A stretch of 64,000 bases of DNA from Drosophila persimilis (GCF_003286085.1 NW_020825288.1:3410001-3474000); one strand, 5' to 3'. Shown: positions 13,921 through 26,428, counted from the stretch's first letter. Notes: a model not told the origin generated them from the sequence alone. Made by a program: numbers and translations.

Positions 13921-16900
13921 TTACAAATGCACTTTTAGAGATTCCATGCGGCTCACAATGCGGCGACGCAGCTCGGCGTATCTACGAAAAGGGAATATCA
14001 TATTGCACATTATATATTTTATGATATTTTACAATGAGAAACCCACCTCTCCTTTATTTTGGCCACCTCTCGATCCACTTCCTGTTCGTAACGCTCCAGA
14101 ATGGCACGGCATTCGGGCAGCGATAGATTCAAAAATTGAGCAACTTCATTACTAAATCGGATGAAAGAGAATTTCTTAGTTACGAATGTATACACATCGT
14201 TTGATGGGGGTCTCCGCAGACCTACCTGATTTCATCAGTTTTACGAGTATCCACCAAAAACAAACGAGCCACATCCTCGTGCGGTCCCAGGGTGACGCGC
14301 GTCACCAAGGGATATTCTTCGTCCTTGAGCCGCTTCTGCTCCCCGTTGTCGCGCATTATAAAGAGCGAAAAGTTCTCCGGAGCCATATCCACCTTATACT
14401 TTTCGAGCACCAAATTTATGACCTCGGGGGTGGTGACCATCGACGAGACCCACACAGACATCTGAGAGCCATAAGGCGGAGTGAAGAAAGACGTCTCCCG
14501 ATTGTAGTAATGGCCATTAATGGAGCACCGACGTTTCAGTTTGGTACGAGATCTGCGACATTGGAAATGGCTAACATAATTTCACTGTTCAAGATGTGGA
14601 GGCTTCTTTGACTTACCGCCGATTGCCACTGCGTCGTTTGATGGCTGCGGCACCAGTGCGCGGCGGTCTCCTCAGAACCACTCCATCCTCGGTTACATGC
14701 AAGCCAGACGTGCCAATTGAATCCCCTCCAGCACCTGCTGCCCCATCGCTGGCCGTATAGAGTTCCTCTGATTGAGTCAGTTCATCACCGGCAGCAGCTC
14801 CGCTTGTAATGGACGGAGCATCGGCGCGGCTCGACTCTCCCTCGCTGCCGCAGCCGGCGCCGCCGGCAGCAGCATTCTCTTTGGGATAGCAGTCCATTTG
14901 GATTTTAATGAAACGGGAAGGCACATCACTGCGTCTTATGGTGGCCAGACGCTGCGGACGAAGCGTGTTGTCATCGTCGTCATCGCTGTCCGAGTACACA
15001 AAGCAACTGGGTCCCGATTTGGATCGATTTATTCCCTTTTCGAAGAGCTGTCGACCCTGCTGATATGGCTTCCTCTGCTCCTTGCTGGGCACCGTTGATG
15101 CGGACGCCGATCCGCTCTTTTGCAAGGCGTACTGCCGCTGCGCAGACCGTGGAGAGCCTACGCTGCTGCGCAAGTTCATGGTATCATTAATGAGCGATGG
15201 ATCAATGTGGGAGCGAAGGGCATGCTCGCAGTTGAAGCTCTTGCTCATCACCGAGTTCTCGCCGTAAAGCTTAAGGGAGTCGTGTATCCGAGAGGGATCT
15301 ATCGGCTGATTGCGCTTTAGTGTTCCATCGTTTGGTTCCTTGAAGGAGTTCGTTCCATTCACATAGTCTTGATGTACGCTACGCTTGAAGTCCTCAAAAT
15401 CCATCGGTTTCAGAGTAGCATCGTCAGCGGTCTCGTAGTTGTCCAGCGTCGTGGCAGTGGTGCTCACTGTAGTTGTGTTTTGGGTGGTTGTGTTGGTCGT
15501 GAACGAGTCCGTGGCGGTCATAAAGTTGTCTGTTGTGCTGCTGCTGTTGTTGTTGCTGGTGGTGGCCGATGGCGTGGAGCTTGAGTCTGTGGTGGTCGTA
15601 GTGCTGTCAGTGGATGTTTTGCTGGGGGAGCTGTCGCTGGAGGATTGCGATGAAGGCAGCTTCACCGGCATCGTTTCATAGATCTTATCTTTGTGATTGT
15701 GACGTCTTTCAACCTGCAGCAGATCGTCAATATCATCCCAGTCGAGCTTCTCCAGATTGTCCAGTTTGGACGGCAGCGTGCTAGACACACAACTGGTGCT
15801 GGCCGTCGCACCCTCCACCAGAGTGCCTGAAGAGTCCGTTGTGGTTGTGTCCTCGTCGTCGTTTGAGACCTTTCCATTTGTGACCTCTTTGCTGTTTCCG
15901 GTTGTATTGGCAGAGGCATCTTCGGGTGTTGTTGGCAGTTCGGATATTTCGTTCAAGCTGCAAGAGTCGAAGGTCATGCTCTCCGACAGCGACACATCGG
16001 TGGAGAGCGCATCTACCTCGCCGGTTGTGGTTGTGGGCGGAGCCAGCGATTCGCTAGCCTCGTTCTCCTTGTCTGAACTGCTGTCCTGTGGGTGTGAAAT
16101 TCGATTAAACGGGATGATTTCTGCTTTAGTATCTAGTTGTTCTTACATCCGCTTTGGAGGTTCGACAGGAGTTCCTCTTGCGCACAACAAATGTGCGCTG
16201 ATCATCGTCTTCCTTGAGGTGGATAACTCCTTGCACTCCCCAATAGACGCGCAGCGCACCCTCCAGTATCAAGCGGTTATTGACCTCGCGGCTACGTATC
16301 TCCAGGCTTTTATTGTCGTAGAATTGATTGTAGAGCTGCGAATGAATCATATCTCGGTTAGCGTGCAAGGATTGAGTGGATTCAATTGGGGGCACACCTT
16401 CAGCTTCGACTCAAAGTGATCGCGCGGCAGTGTGGGTCCATTCGGTTGCGCGCCAGTTGATTTCTGGGCCCCCTTGATGCCGTAGCTCTTGTGTGACTCA
16501 ACCCTCGTGCCGTGACCAAAGAGTTGCGGTCCGAACAGGGCGCCATAACAGGGCACATGACAATAAGGCACACCTTTGTGCTAAGAAGGGATTCAAAAAT
16601 GGATGAAGATTCGTTAAGATATTACGACCTGGAATCAATCAACCTGATGCAGTATTTACCTCCGCATGCTGGCCGGGGTTCAGCCGCTTGCCGCACTCCT
16701 CGCAGCGCAAACATTCTGGATGCCAATCATAGCCGAGCGACTGTTTACGTTCCGCTGTGATGAGAGGCAACAAAAACGATTATAAATAATTTAAATGTTA
16801 TTTACAAAAGGCAAGTGTCTTTCTGTGTTCGTGTGCGTGTGAGTGTTCGTGTGCGTGTGCGGGGGTGTATATGTATATTACCGAAGAAAACGGGTTTGCC

Positions 16901-16921
16901 GCACTTGTGGCACTTCCACAT
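13921..16921 (-). CDS. Rassf: Rassf: LIM, Ras-association and SARAH domain protein
   Basis: Eight coding exons read on the minus strand: 16,882-16,921; 16,660-16,754; 16,398-16,580; 16,147-16,335; 14,617-16,085; 14,226-14,552; 14,047-14,151; 13,921-13,981. All junctions are GT-AG and stay in frame, giving about 822 residues, close to the melanogaster protein as I recall it. Residues 4-56 form a CRIP-like LIM finger (C4, C7, H25, C28, C31, C34, C52, C56, followed by an LFGP motif). A long Ser/Thr-rich low-complexity region follows, partly encoded by ACA/ACG repeats. The Ras-association domain is at about 660-768 and the C-terminal SARAH helix ([20 protein letters not shown]...) occupies the last ~52 residues. 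In flies, RASSF binds the Hippo kinase through SARAH, competes with Salvador and so restrains Hippo signalling. The start is the ATG just before the first LIM cysteine. Introns are 60-130 bp. Confidence 0.95.
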
Positions 16922-17393
16922 TCCGGCGCTGCTGCTGTCTCAGCTGTGCCCGGGACGCCACCAATTGGTCAAGGCAGGTCAAAGCTTCCTGGGGACGGGG
17001 ACTGGGATACTATACTGGATTTGGATCTGGATGGGCGTGTATGTGACGTTTCAGCTTTGTCTCTGGCGATTTTATTCCGCAGTCGTGGGCCGTGTGACGT
17101 AAAGATAATACTACAGCCACGAGATTTATGCAAATGAATAAAGTTGAAGCGAACACGAAACGCAAATAGAACGCAAGACAAAGGGTAAACACATGAAGGG
17201 AACCGAAGAGAACGAGAATTTGTGCGCTCACTGGGCCATTGGAGTGGCTAAGTGTATGATGTGCATGGTTTTATAAATGAAACTTGCACTTAACACATCC
17301 AAACGGCAGGAAATATGCATGTGCAGGGAATATAAATGCTTTTTTCAATGGATAATTGCACCAAAACAGCACCAGAAGCAGCAGAATTATTGA

Positions 17394-17480
17394 TAAAATA
17401 TACCGTCCGACCCTCAAAATATACCGTCTCATTTTTAAAATATACCGTAAATATACTGACGAATTCTAGTTTTATTATAC
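17394..17480. repeat. ATACCGT-rich promoter-proximal repeat, copy A
   Basis: Three ATACCGT motifs in an AT-rich context (around 17,399, 17,421 and 17,442), followed by AATATACTGACGAATT. The same motifs, connecting text (ACCCTCA..., GTCT.ATTTTTAAAATATACC) and order recur at 25,886-26,057 and in part at 27,871-27,957. Read on the minus strand the motif is ACGGTATATTTT. It matches Drosophila core-promoter motif 6 (KTYRGTATWTTT, consensus from memory) at 11 of 12 positions. It lies about 480 bp upstream of the Rassf start codon. Confidence 0.75.
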
Positions 17481-17604
17481 ATATTTATCGTTTACAATCT
17501 TCCGTCGAATATTACAAGCTGTATAGGACATTCAGCCCTGACCACATAATTTTATCCGATTAATGAATCAATTTTCTTCTTGACTGGCTTGTTCTAAATA
17601 CTTG
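17478..17604. repeat. Direct repeat, copy 1 (partner at 17,901-18,027)
   Basis: About 127 bp that recur 423 bp downstream. The best-conserved blocks are TTCCGTnGAATATTAC, CAGCCCTGACCACATAATTT plus the next bases, and AATACTTG near the end. The left part (TTCCGTCGAATA) also occurs at 26,032-26,043, so this is a dispersed family rather than one local duplication. I do not recognise it as a named element. Confidence 0.85.
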
Positions 17605-17900
17605 ATTCATTTTCTTTGTTTCTTTTTGCCACAATTTTGGTGCCTCAAGAACAATATAGCGTCTCGTATGATGAAAAAACGACCTAAGCCCACTTAAGCC
17701 CCCTTTATTTAAATAGTTCAACTACTTGAGGTAAGCGGCAGAAAATATTAAAAATTGTAAATTCTTCTTGTAGATTCATGCCATCTTTCTTCTGTCACCT
17801 GAACTGCGCTAAAATGATCAAATTTTCATAATTTTCGGTGTAAAATTGAAGTACTCCCTTGGCTTATAATAGGTTAATGGTTCTCCGTCCAGGATTGGAA

Positions 17901-18027
17901 AGCATATTGATCAATTTTGATATTCCGTGGAATATTACTAGCTAGATAGATCTCTCAGCCCTGACCACATAATTTTATCCAATTAATGAACCCATTTTCT
18001 ACGTGACTGGTTTATTTTAAATACTTG
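17901..18027. repeat. Direct repeat, copy 2 (partner at 17,478-17,604)
   Basis: Second copy of the 127-bp unit in the same orientation, with scattered substitutions. It shares the TTCCGTGGAATATTACTAGCT and CAGCCCTGACCACATAATTT blocks. It lies about 570 bp before the CenB1A start codon. The intervening 300 bp are not obviously repeated. Confidence 0.85.
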
Positions 18028-18598
18028 CAATGTCGTCACGTCAATGTTGCAGGTATTTGAAAACTTGTTGCTTGTCAACCTCCAAGTTTTAAATTTTGCC
18101 TACCGGTTAAAAGAGAGCCTTAACCGATTCAGAGAGCAAAAAAGTCAGTGCAGTGCTGGCAGCGCTTCTTTTGTGCCAGCACTAACGCGTTCGAGCATAA
18201 TTAGTGCCAAATCGACCACAAGTAGAAAGTGAGACGTTTTTTATGTTGTGTTGTGTTATTGAGTGCGCGCCTGTGAATTTAGTTAATTTACCTCGTTAAT
18301 CTCTCGACTTGATCAATTCGAGCTATTAAGAACCGGAGTGTACATGTGTGTGTCCGGTTTGAGTACAATGTGAGCGTCCCCCTGAAGTGTGTCTGCCCAC
18401 AATTAGGTTCTCACGGATCGAAACAGCAACCGAATCGAGAGAGAAGCAGCAGCAACAGGCCAAAATATTTTGCAGCCTAGAGCCTCTATCTCTCTGTCTT
18501 AATTAGCAAATAGCCAACAGTGCAAGTGCCACAGCAACAGGCCAGCCAGGCAGCGTGTGTGTTGGGTGCTGAGGAGGTGCCTTCGTGTGTGTTTAATA

Positions 18599-21500
18599 AT
18601 GCGCGCCACAATCGAGTTTGAGGAATGCCTAAAGGATTCGCCGAGATTCAGGTGCGTATCAAGGCCATACCAATACCATGTCACGGATCTCGCGTATCTT
18701 TGGCTGAGCTGCTTATGCGAGAGAGCAGAGCCTCGGGCCATGTAGCGTGACTGGTTGCTATCAGCACCACCCACCCCCTCATTCTCCTATTCTCTGACTC
18801 TGTCTCTCGTTCCCCATCCACGGCTCAAACGCTGGCTGTTTCGGGCTTAATCATCAATCGAACAAACTTTGCACTTGCCCGTCCCGTCACTGCTTTGGAA
18901 TTTACATTTATCTGCCAATGAAAAACTATTGCATCTCCCCCCGTCATGCCGTCCATCCACTGGTCCCAACAATTTCTATTGTCTCCCCACTAATTGTCGA
19001 GATGATAAGATTTCACCAAAATTGACTCTGCTTTCGCTCGTAAACACAAAAAAAGAAACAATCCGAAACAAACCCGATGAGGCGACAAATCGATGCTTTT
19101 AGAGAGCAGCAGTGGAGATGATTAGCCCCACAAGAGGCGACGCAACAGTTCGGCCTGCCCTGCAGCGCCACTTTAATTGGAGGCGCAAATATCGCTTTAA
19201 TAAAGCGGCATGGCATAAATTAAAAGTGTCATCGTAAACACAAAACGACACAAAGAGTGAGCGAGCCTCCTACCCCGACGGCCGATGGCTTCTTGGATTA
19301 AGCACGCACAGATAATGTTTTGTTCAGAGGCAACTTTAATCGGTACAACAGCAAGAGCAACGTCAGCATCCATCCCCATACTCATACCCATTCCCATTCC
19401 CATTCCTACCATCTACAGCATCTGTGCTGTTGTTTACATTTTCAAGATTGTGCTAACGTTTTCAATTTGCTTTTGTTTGTTTGTGTTTGTGTGTGTGTGT
19501 CCAGACAATTTGTGTCCAAGGAGGAGAGCGATATTGAGCACTTGGAGCAGCGGCTGGAGAAAATCATCAAGCTGTGCAATGTGGCCGTCGACTCGGGGAA
19601 GGAGTATGTCAAGAACCAGAGGTAAATGCGCATATAAATTCCGCCTCATGCATATTCATTGATATCGATTCGACTTCCACCTGCCATGTCCACAGCGCCT
19701 TTGCCATGTCCTTGTGGGATCTGCAGCAGCATTTTTTAGACAACAAAAACGCCCACAATGCGCTGGGAAAGCTGATTCATTGTTTCCAGGTGGGTCCAAG
19801 CAGGTTGTCACCGCCAAAAAAAGGCTCCTAAAGCTTAACCATTTTTTGTTTGGATTCCTGGCAGGAAATGAACAAGTTTCATACGACTCTGTTGGATCAG
19901 GCCAGTCGCACGGTGCTCAAAAATCTCACTGTATTTGTAAAGGACGACATCAATCAGGTGAAGGACTACAAGGGACACTTTCTCAAGGTCTCCGAGGGCT
20001 ATGACAATGCATTGATCAAGAACGCACAGGTGTGTTTCAAAACTATATCCTATTTTATAAGCCTATCTGTAAGCCCTCTTTTCTGCGCAGGCCAGTAAAA
20101 ATCGTCCGCAGGAAGTGCAGGAGGCAGCCAATATCCTTGCCGCCTCCAAGTCCTGCTTCCAGCACACCGCCTTGGACTATGTCAACTATATAACGCTGGC
20201 GCAGTCTCGCAAGGTCCCATCAATACTGTCCACGGTAAGCAAGAAGTCTCCAAAGAGCGGCCAGTCTAAGAATTACTTATCTTTCATGAATGAAAAGGGG
20301 TTTTCTGCCTCTTCTCTGCTCCGCGCTGCTTCAGTAAATAAGTGCACGGAGCAGGGGTTTTTTGTTATTGGCATGACGTCACAATTATTGTGCGATATAT
20401 AGATAAGTACATATGTACGGCTTGCTGTTTTCGCCCGTACATTGCATATCTATAGCCATTGATCAACATGTTCGTTGAGTCAGTGGTTGAGTGTCCGCCA
20501 GTTGTCTATCGAGAGTGCTTGCTGCCGGATCGACGTGGACTCACTCTGTCTGACCAGCCTTTTCTTTGTATTTGTCACGTTTTCATGCTGATCTTCTTGT
20601 ATATTTTGCATGTGTTTTTTGCGGTTGTACCGTCAACAGCTGCTGGATTACTATCAGGCGTGCGTGACCTACTACCATCAGGGCTTTGACTTGTGCAACG
20701 ATTTCGACGAGTTCTTCAAGAACATCAGCGAGGACTTGAATGCCCTGCGCGGCGATTACCAGCAGCTGGAAAAGGTCATGCAGAATCGGCACATGAGCGT
20801 GAATCGCTATTGCGATTCGAACACGAACAGTTCCTCGAACAAAATCGAGGGCTATTTGTTTAAGAAAAAATCAAAGGGCTTCAAGACCTGGTGCAGGCGT
20901 TGGTTCTATCTGAGCGACAACCAGTTGGTCTACAGGTGGGTTCTCATGGCTCTCCATTGATCATTTTAAACATCCTCCCAACCCCAACCCCAACACCAAC
21001 ACCAATCCCAAACCCAATAAACCCCCACCATTTGCTTGCTTAGTTAATCGTCTATTTTTATTTGCAAACTTTTGATTTTTGTGATGTTTTATTGTGTTGT
21101 GATGTGATGTGATGTGTTGTGCTGAACGCTGAAGTGATTTGGATTCGCATTGCAGAAAACGCAGCAACGAAGACTCGTTTTCGGTTATGGAGGAGGACCT
21201 GCGCATCTGCAGTGTGCGGCCGGTGAACGAGGGCGATCGCCGCTTCTGCTTCGAAGTGATTTCGCCAACCAAGTGAGTACCTGAACCGCTGCTGCCATCC
21301 AAACTCACAGATAGCAGGTTCTAATCGCATGCCACTCCCATTTAGATCTCACATTCTGCAGGCTGACTCAGCCGATATGCTTTCCCTGTGGATTTCCGCA
21401 CTGCAGCACAGTATTGGGGCAGCTATTCAGCATGACGCCACGCACAACTCGCGGCCCCAGTCGACGAACATGCCCAATGCACTGCCCGCAAAGCGGAGAA

Positions 21501-22975
21501 TGTAAGTGGAAAACCCATAATAAGGAAATATAATAATAATAATGATTTACAATTCCATGCAGCCACTGGGAGGAGTTTTTAAAGATACCCGGCAATGCAC
21601 AGTGCTGCGATTGCCGCAGCCAGGATCCTCGCTGGGCCTCCATCAATCTGGGCATTACGCTGTGCATCGAATGCTCTGGTGTCCATCGCAGCCTCGGCGT
21701 CCACTACAGCAAGGTCCGCTCCCTGACTCTGGATGCCTGGGAAACGGAGAATGTCAAGGTCATGATGGAGCTCGGAAACGAGGTGGTTAATCGTATATAT
21801 GAGGCGCGGGTGGGCGATGACTGCGAGCTGAAGCGTCCCACGGAGCAGTGCGAGATTGGAGTGCGCGAGGCTTGGATTAAGGCAAAGTATGTGGAGCGAC
21901 GGTTCGTGTGCGCCATGCCCAAGCCACAGGAGCTGCTGGCCAGTGAAACAGCCGAGGTGCTGAGCATAGACAGCGGCGGTGTGGCGGACGAAGGTGGCAG
22001 CGGTGGTGGGGGCAGCAACGTTCTTGGAAAGCATGCCACGCTGCCGTTGGGCGGAACACGAAAATGGGCTGTCAAGAAGCTGCGCAGGAGGCGACAGCAG
22101 CGTTCTCTGCCAAAAACATTGAGCGACGACCCAAGCATCTATAACACGGCCAAAACGGGCGACGAGCTGGACGAAGATGACGATGACGAGTCCATCAACA
22201 TTCCATCAATGTCGTTGAGCATCTCGCGCGACGATTTGTTGGTCATTGGCGATGACCTAGGCCTGGACAGGTATGAGACGCCCTGCATTCTGGGCAGCGA
22301 CCAGGAGAGCACCGAAGGCGAGTCCGATCCGGAGCTACCGGAGGAGGTGCCCTTCACACAGCTGGACGCGAATCAGTTGCTCTACAAGGCATCTGTTGTG
22401 CACAATCTTCCTGTAATGTGCATGGCCTTTGCCCTGGGCGCTGACAAGACATGGAAGAATCCCCAGGATCGTCAGCGCTCGTTCCTGCACCAGGCCGTCA
22501 TCTCTGGCTCGGTGATGGCCTGCGAGTATCTGCTGCTGAACGGAGCAGTAATCGATGCGGTCGATGAGCTCGGCTACAGTGCGCTTCACATATCCACGGC
22601 CAAGGGGCACATTGCCCAGGTGTATCTGCTATTGAAAAACAAGGCCGCCTACGACCTGGCCTCGAGTGATGGCAAGAAGGCGCTGGACATAGCCGTTGAT
22701 CAGAAAAACGCCGACATTGTCACACTGTAAGAAGAATACTTTTGAAGAATCGAATCGTTGATGCAATGCTAATTTCCATATTTTACAGTCTTCGGCTGAC
22801 GCGACTCAACGATGAGATTGGCCTGAACGACGAATACAATGGGGAGGACGAGACGTACAAGGATGTGATGAAGGACTTCTCCAACTTTGCTGCTAGTCAG
22901 CCGCGCATGCTGCGTCAGCGCAACGACTCGAACACACTGGAATCCCAGCGCAGCTCTCTGACCAACTCCGACTAG
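18599..22975 (+). CDS. CenB1A: CenB1A: ACAP-family Arf GTPase-activating protein (BAR-PH-ArfGAP-ANK)
   Basis: Ten coding exons: 18,599-18,651; 19,505-19,621; 19,696-19,789; 19,865-20,029; 20,091-20,234; 20,640-20,935; 21,156-21,272; 21,346-21,501; 21,563-22,726; 22,789-22,975. All are GT-AG and total 2,493 nt, so about 830 residues. The start MRATIEFEECLKDSP is the last ATG before the BAR helix. Domains in order: BAR (residues 1 to ~240), PH (~259-355, starting KIEGYLFKKK), ArfGAP zinc finger (~382-500; CCDC, 16 residues, CIEC, then GVHRSLG with the arginine finger), an acidic low-complexity linker, and ankyrin repeats (~660-770). The family stimulates GTP hydrolysis by Arf GTPases on curved endosomal or plasma membranes. 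All catalytic residues are present, so the copy looks intact. It is convergent with the ZAD gene that follows. Confidence 0.96.
18652..19504 (+). other. CenB1A: First coding-region intron of CenB1A
   Basis: Begins with GTGCGT and ends TGTCCAG. It contains a run of CCCATTC/CCATTC units near 19,376-19,406 and a TG run just before the acceptor, but no coding signal. Confidence 0.85.
20235..20639 (+). other. CenB1A: CenB1A intron of 405 bp
   Basis: Starts GTAAGC after a codon boundary and ends CGTCAACAG before LLDYYQ. No nested exon or repeat was recognised. Confidence 0.9.
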
Positions 22976-23814
22976 CAGAGAGCAGTTGGGGGTAGTAGCA
23001 CTACACCGACGCCGACGCGTCTAAAAAGTTGAAAACTTACTCGTTATTATGGATATTGTATGGATTAGTTAGTTAGGGCGCATATTGGATTGTTATTGGC
23101 TTTAAAGCGCGCTTTACGCATACCAAACCAACTGTTAAACGGTTTCGATGTCTTCTCAATTGCCACTCAACACACTCAATGCATGTCGTTCTCTGTAGGC
23201 AATCTCTCTCGCTTGAAAGGCGCTTCCGATTACACACTTTCATTGGATTTTGCAAACAAGCAAACAAAAAAACATATATCTGATATATAGGTACATTTGG
23301 CATATAGGTTTCTGTTTCCGAAGCATTTCAAGTCCGTTTTTAGCTTAAGCTTTAAGTTATACGTATTTATAGAGGAAATTATCATTTAAAATACATGTAT
23401 TTACCTATATCGTATTGTACATCATCTTATGTGGTATTTATTAAACGATATTTTGTATTTGTAACTACATATACTATACGTATAGGTACTATATGTATGT
23501 ACTATGTCTAGCTAGAAATTATATATTGTATTGTGTGTCGTGTATCTTATATCGTATATCGTGTTAAAGAACTGTTTCAATGTTTGCATGTTTTCGAAAA
23601 CAATCCAATACATATGTTGATGATATTTGGTGCCAACTGTTGTGAGCATCTCCCTTTAGTTTCAGAATAAAGTTCTAACTTATTCGAAGTAACCTAATTA
23701 CAAATGGTTATTGCTGTTCCCCCTCTGGCACAGCAAACATTAAGTACAGTATGAAATCCTCTGTGTTGTAGCTAAATCTCTAGTGAGAAAATCCCGCCTT
23801 TAGGCAGAGGAAGA
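22976..23814. other. CenB1A 3'UTR, convergent with the ZAD-finger gene
   Basis: AT-rich sequence between two convergent stop codons. A plus-strand AATAAA at 23,666-23,671 is the best end for CenB1A. The minus-strand gene ends at 23,815 and needs its own 3'UTR in the same interval (a TTTATT lies near 23,437), so the two mRNAs may overlap at their 3' ends. Confidence 0.65.
23666..23671 (+). terminator. CenB1A: Candidate polyadenylation signal for CenB1A
   Basis: Canonical AATAAA about 690 bases after the stop codon, followed by T-rich and GT-containing sequence. Confidence 0.55.
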
Positions 23815-25836
23815 CTAAACCGATTGAAACTCAATCTCGCTCAACTCTGGCTCTGGCTCGGAAGCATAGTCGACACTTTTGTTTTGGATTTTGTGGACTG
23901 TCTGCAGATGTCGCTGAACGGCGCTCCGATCGTTGAACTGCCGCCCACATTCCGTGCAGGAGAACATCACGCCTGCATGGGCAACGAGGTGGCGACTGAG
24001 GCCGGACACGTGATTGAAGCTCCGATCACAAAGATGGCATTTGTGCGTACGTGAGTTACCCATGTGCACACGCGCAATGTGCTGTTGCAGGTTGGACTTT
24101 TGGGCAAAGCAACTCGAGCACTGCGAACACTTGTGACGCTTGGCCCCCGTGTGGATGTCCATGTGGCGCTTGAGGACTTCGCGCTGCGAAAAAGACAGGT
24201 CACACGAATCACATTTGTAGGGCTTGAGGCCCGTGTGGATAATCATATGGCGCTTGAGGGAACTGGCGCAGGACAGTTGCAGCTCACAAATGGGGCACTG
24301 CAGCGAGCCGCCCTTTCCGTTCTTCAGGTTCTTTATGTGCGCATTGTGGTGTCGCGTCAGCAGTTTCTCCGTGGGGAAGGCCGTTGGACACATTTGACAT
24401 TGAAATGTCTTGACCGTATCGGTGACTCGACAGGCCTTTGGTTGAGGCTCGCGAGGCGACTGCTTTGACACGAACTCGCTCGATCGCTTCCGTTTGCCGA
24501 CCTGCCGGCTCTCCCGTTTGGGTGTTTTCTCTTTGGGCTGAAAGGACGCACAGAATGTAATAGGGAACATGCCTCAGCCTTTAATCGACTTACCACAATA
24601 ATGAGGTTCTGCTCAAAGTTGTAGACCTGCTGCTCCTCAGATATGTCGCCGTCCAAGTTAAATACCACAACATCGCCCATTTCCTCAGACTTCTCACCGC
24701 TGAACTGAATCTCCCCGTCGTCCTTAACTGCACGATAACAGGTTAAACAGGGATAATCTATATGAGATTCCTTTTTCATACTAACTGTTGTAGGACGTGA
24801 TGTCGCTGTCCTGTTGAAACTCCGGAGGAGGGGAGTCGTGCTTGGGTTCCACCGTACTGGTCGAATTGATAATGTAAATTTCCCCATCCTCGGTCCTCAC
24901 CACATCCCCAGCACCGACACCGACCATCTTAATATCTGTAAATTCGTGAGCAGTGACATCTGTTGGAGAGTCTTCCTCTATGTCGATCGGATCCAAGTCG
25001 ACTTCATCAGCGGCTGAAGTCTCTGGATCGCCGCCCAACACAAATTCGACCTCTTCCGCTTTCAGGCATTGTGCGGGCGGGTGCTTCGAGGCAGAGCTGA
25101 GACGTCGTTTAATTGGATGCTTGGGAAGTATGGCGGGGGGCGAATCTGGAACGGGCTCTGGGGCAAGCTTTACGTCCGGATCCATAGGTTCCCACGAACC
25201 AGCTTTCTTTTCGACTAGGAATACTTCTAGCTCGCCCACGAGTTTGGCCAGTTGCTCCCTGCGAATCTCCTCGTTCACTTCGTTGCGAAGTTCCTCCCGC
25301 ACATCCTGGCGCACCTCGTCGGCCAGCTCCTTGCGAACCTCTGCAGCTACTTCTTGGCGCAACTCGAGGCGCGCGGCCTCCAAACGCTTGACGAACTCCT
25401 GCTCCTGATTCTCCTTGAACTTTTCACGCCATTTCTCGGCCTCTGCCTCGCGCACCTTCTCTTGGTTTGCTATGAATGCCACCGACTCCTCGAACTCCAG
25501 CTCATCCTCGTCGTAGTCGTCCGACTCCTTTGAAAAGACGCGGCTTTTCTTGCCCAAGCCGAGCAAACGAATGTGTTTGCGCAATTTTTTCTCTGTTGCC
25601 TGGCTGCGTTGGCGGAACAGGAAGGACTTCTCCAGTTGGTAGCGGCACTCGTCGCATATCTTTTTGGGGAATGGATCTGATGGCTTTGGATCCAGTGAGA
25701 CACAGGCCATCAGACGCATCGCAATGGAGAGCCCCGTGGCATCGTCGCCGAATATGGTGTGGGCATCTAGATGCTCCTTCAGACACAGGCGGCACAAGGT
25801 CTTCAAGTCGGGGTAACACAACTCCGCCTCTGGCAT
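23815..25836 (-). CDS. ZAD zinc-finger protein with six C2H2 fingers
   Basis: Three coding exons on the minus strand: 24,786-25,836; 24,594-24,727; 23,815-24,537. The introns are 58 and 56 bp with GT-AG ends, giving about 635 residues. The N-terminus is a ZAD (zinc-finger-associated domain) with CRLC at 15-18 and CDEC at 61-64. An acidic stretch and a long charged helix (heptads of RxEVxxELRxEV, about residues 130-215) follow, then acidic linkers and a basic segment with SRQVGKRKR. Six C2H2 fingers of the C-X2-C-X12-H-X3/4-H type lie at about 440-615. ZAD domains dimerise and the fingers bind DNA, so it is probably a nuclear DNA-binding regulator. The start is the only ATG before the ZAD. The coiled region resembles that of the neighbouring ZAD gene, so the two are probably tandem relatives. 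I do not recognise the individual member of this large insect family. Confidence 0.93.
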
Positions 25837-25885
25837 CGCAAACTATCTTTTTCGAATTGTTTTCAAGAACAACAATTCTGATTCC

Positions 25886-26057
25886 CTCAGAAATATACCA
25901 AAATATACGTCAGATAAAATATACGGTCTGACCCTCAGAAATATACTAAAATAGACCGTCTTATTTTTAAAATATACCATAAATATACTGACGAATTTCA
26001 TGTTCCATCATGAATATTTCTCGTTTTTAATATTCCGTCGAATAATGCTGGCAATTT
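25886..26057. repeat. ATACCGT-rich promoter-proximal repeat, copy B
   Basis: Aligns collinearly with 17,394-17,520. The ATACC/ACGGT motifs, CTTATTTTTAAAATATACC, AATATACTGACGAATT and TTCCGTCGAATA come in the same order with similar spacing and many substitutions. It sits 50 bp upstream of the minus-strand ZAD-finger gene start and so probably overlaps its core promoter or 5'UTR. Confidence 0.75.
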
Positions 26058-26391
26058 AAGACCATTGGATCTGCCCATTGAGTTCTAGGCCTACTTTTTA
26101 TTGTATTGTGTCTACAACAAGGTTTATTCAAAGTAATCCATTGGAATAAATGATTCAAGGACATAAGTTTTCAGGGAGCGAAGTTCCCTAGTATGCAGAT
26201 CCAAAATTAAACTTTGGCGCGTACAAAATATAGCTGAGGGAAAAGTACAAATTAACAAAGAATCGTTAAAACAATTACTTTAAATTTTGTGTACCCCTAA
26301 GGCCGCAAAGACATTGCTGGAGAACATTGCACTTATTCTCATTACGTTCCTGCGTCTGCCAGTGCAAATGCCTATTCTGCGTCTATTCCGA

Positions 26392-26399
26392 TATCGATA
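26392..26399. promoter_or_regulatory. DRE palindrome TATCGATA
   Basis: Exact TATCGATA, the DNA replication-related element bound by DREF and common in housekeeping promoters. It lies about 560 bp upstream of the ZAD-finger gene and just past the stop of the other ZAD gene, so its target is uncertain. Confidence 0.4.
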
Positions 26400-26428
26400 G
26401 CAAACGTACGGTAGTGTAAATAGGCTAT

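Larger units (their letters stand above)
16922..18598. other. Intergenic region between divergent Rassf and CenB1A, with repeats and both 5' ends
   Basis: About 1.7 kb separate the two divergent start codons. It contains the ATACCGT-type repeat (17,394-17,480), a direct-repeat pair (17,478-17,604 and 17,901-18,027) and, towards CenB1A, a leader-like stretch (about 18,100-18,598). No coding exon is seen. The promoters of both genes should lie here, but no clear TATA box was found. Confidence 0.6.
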
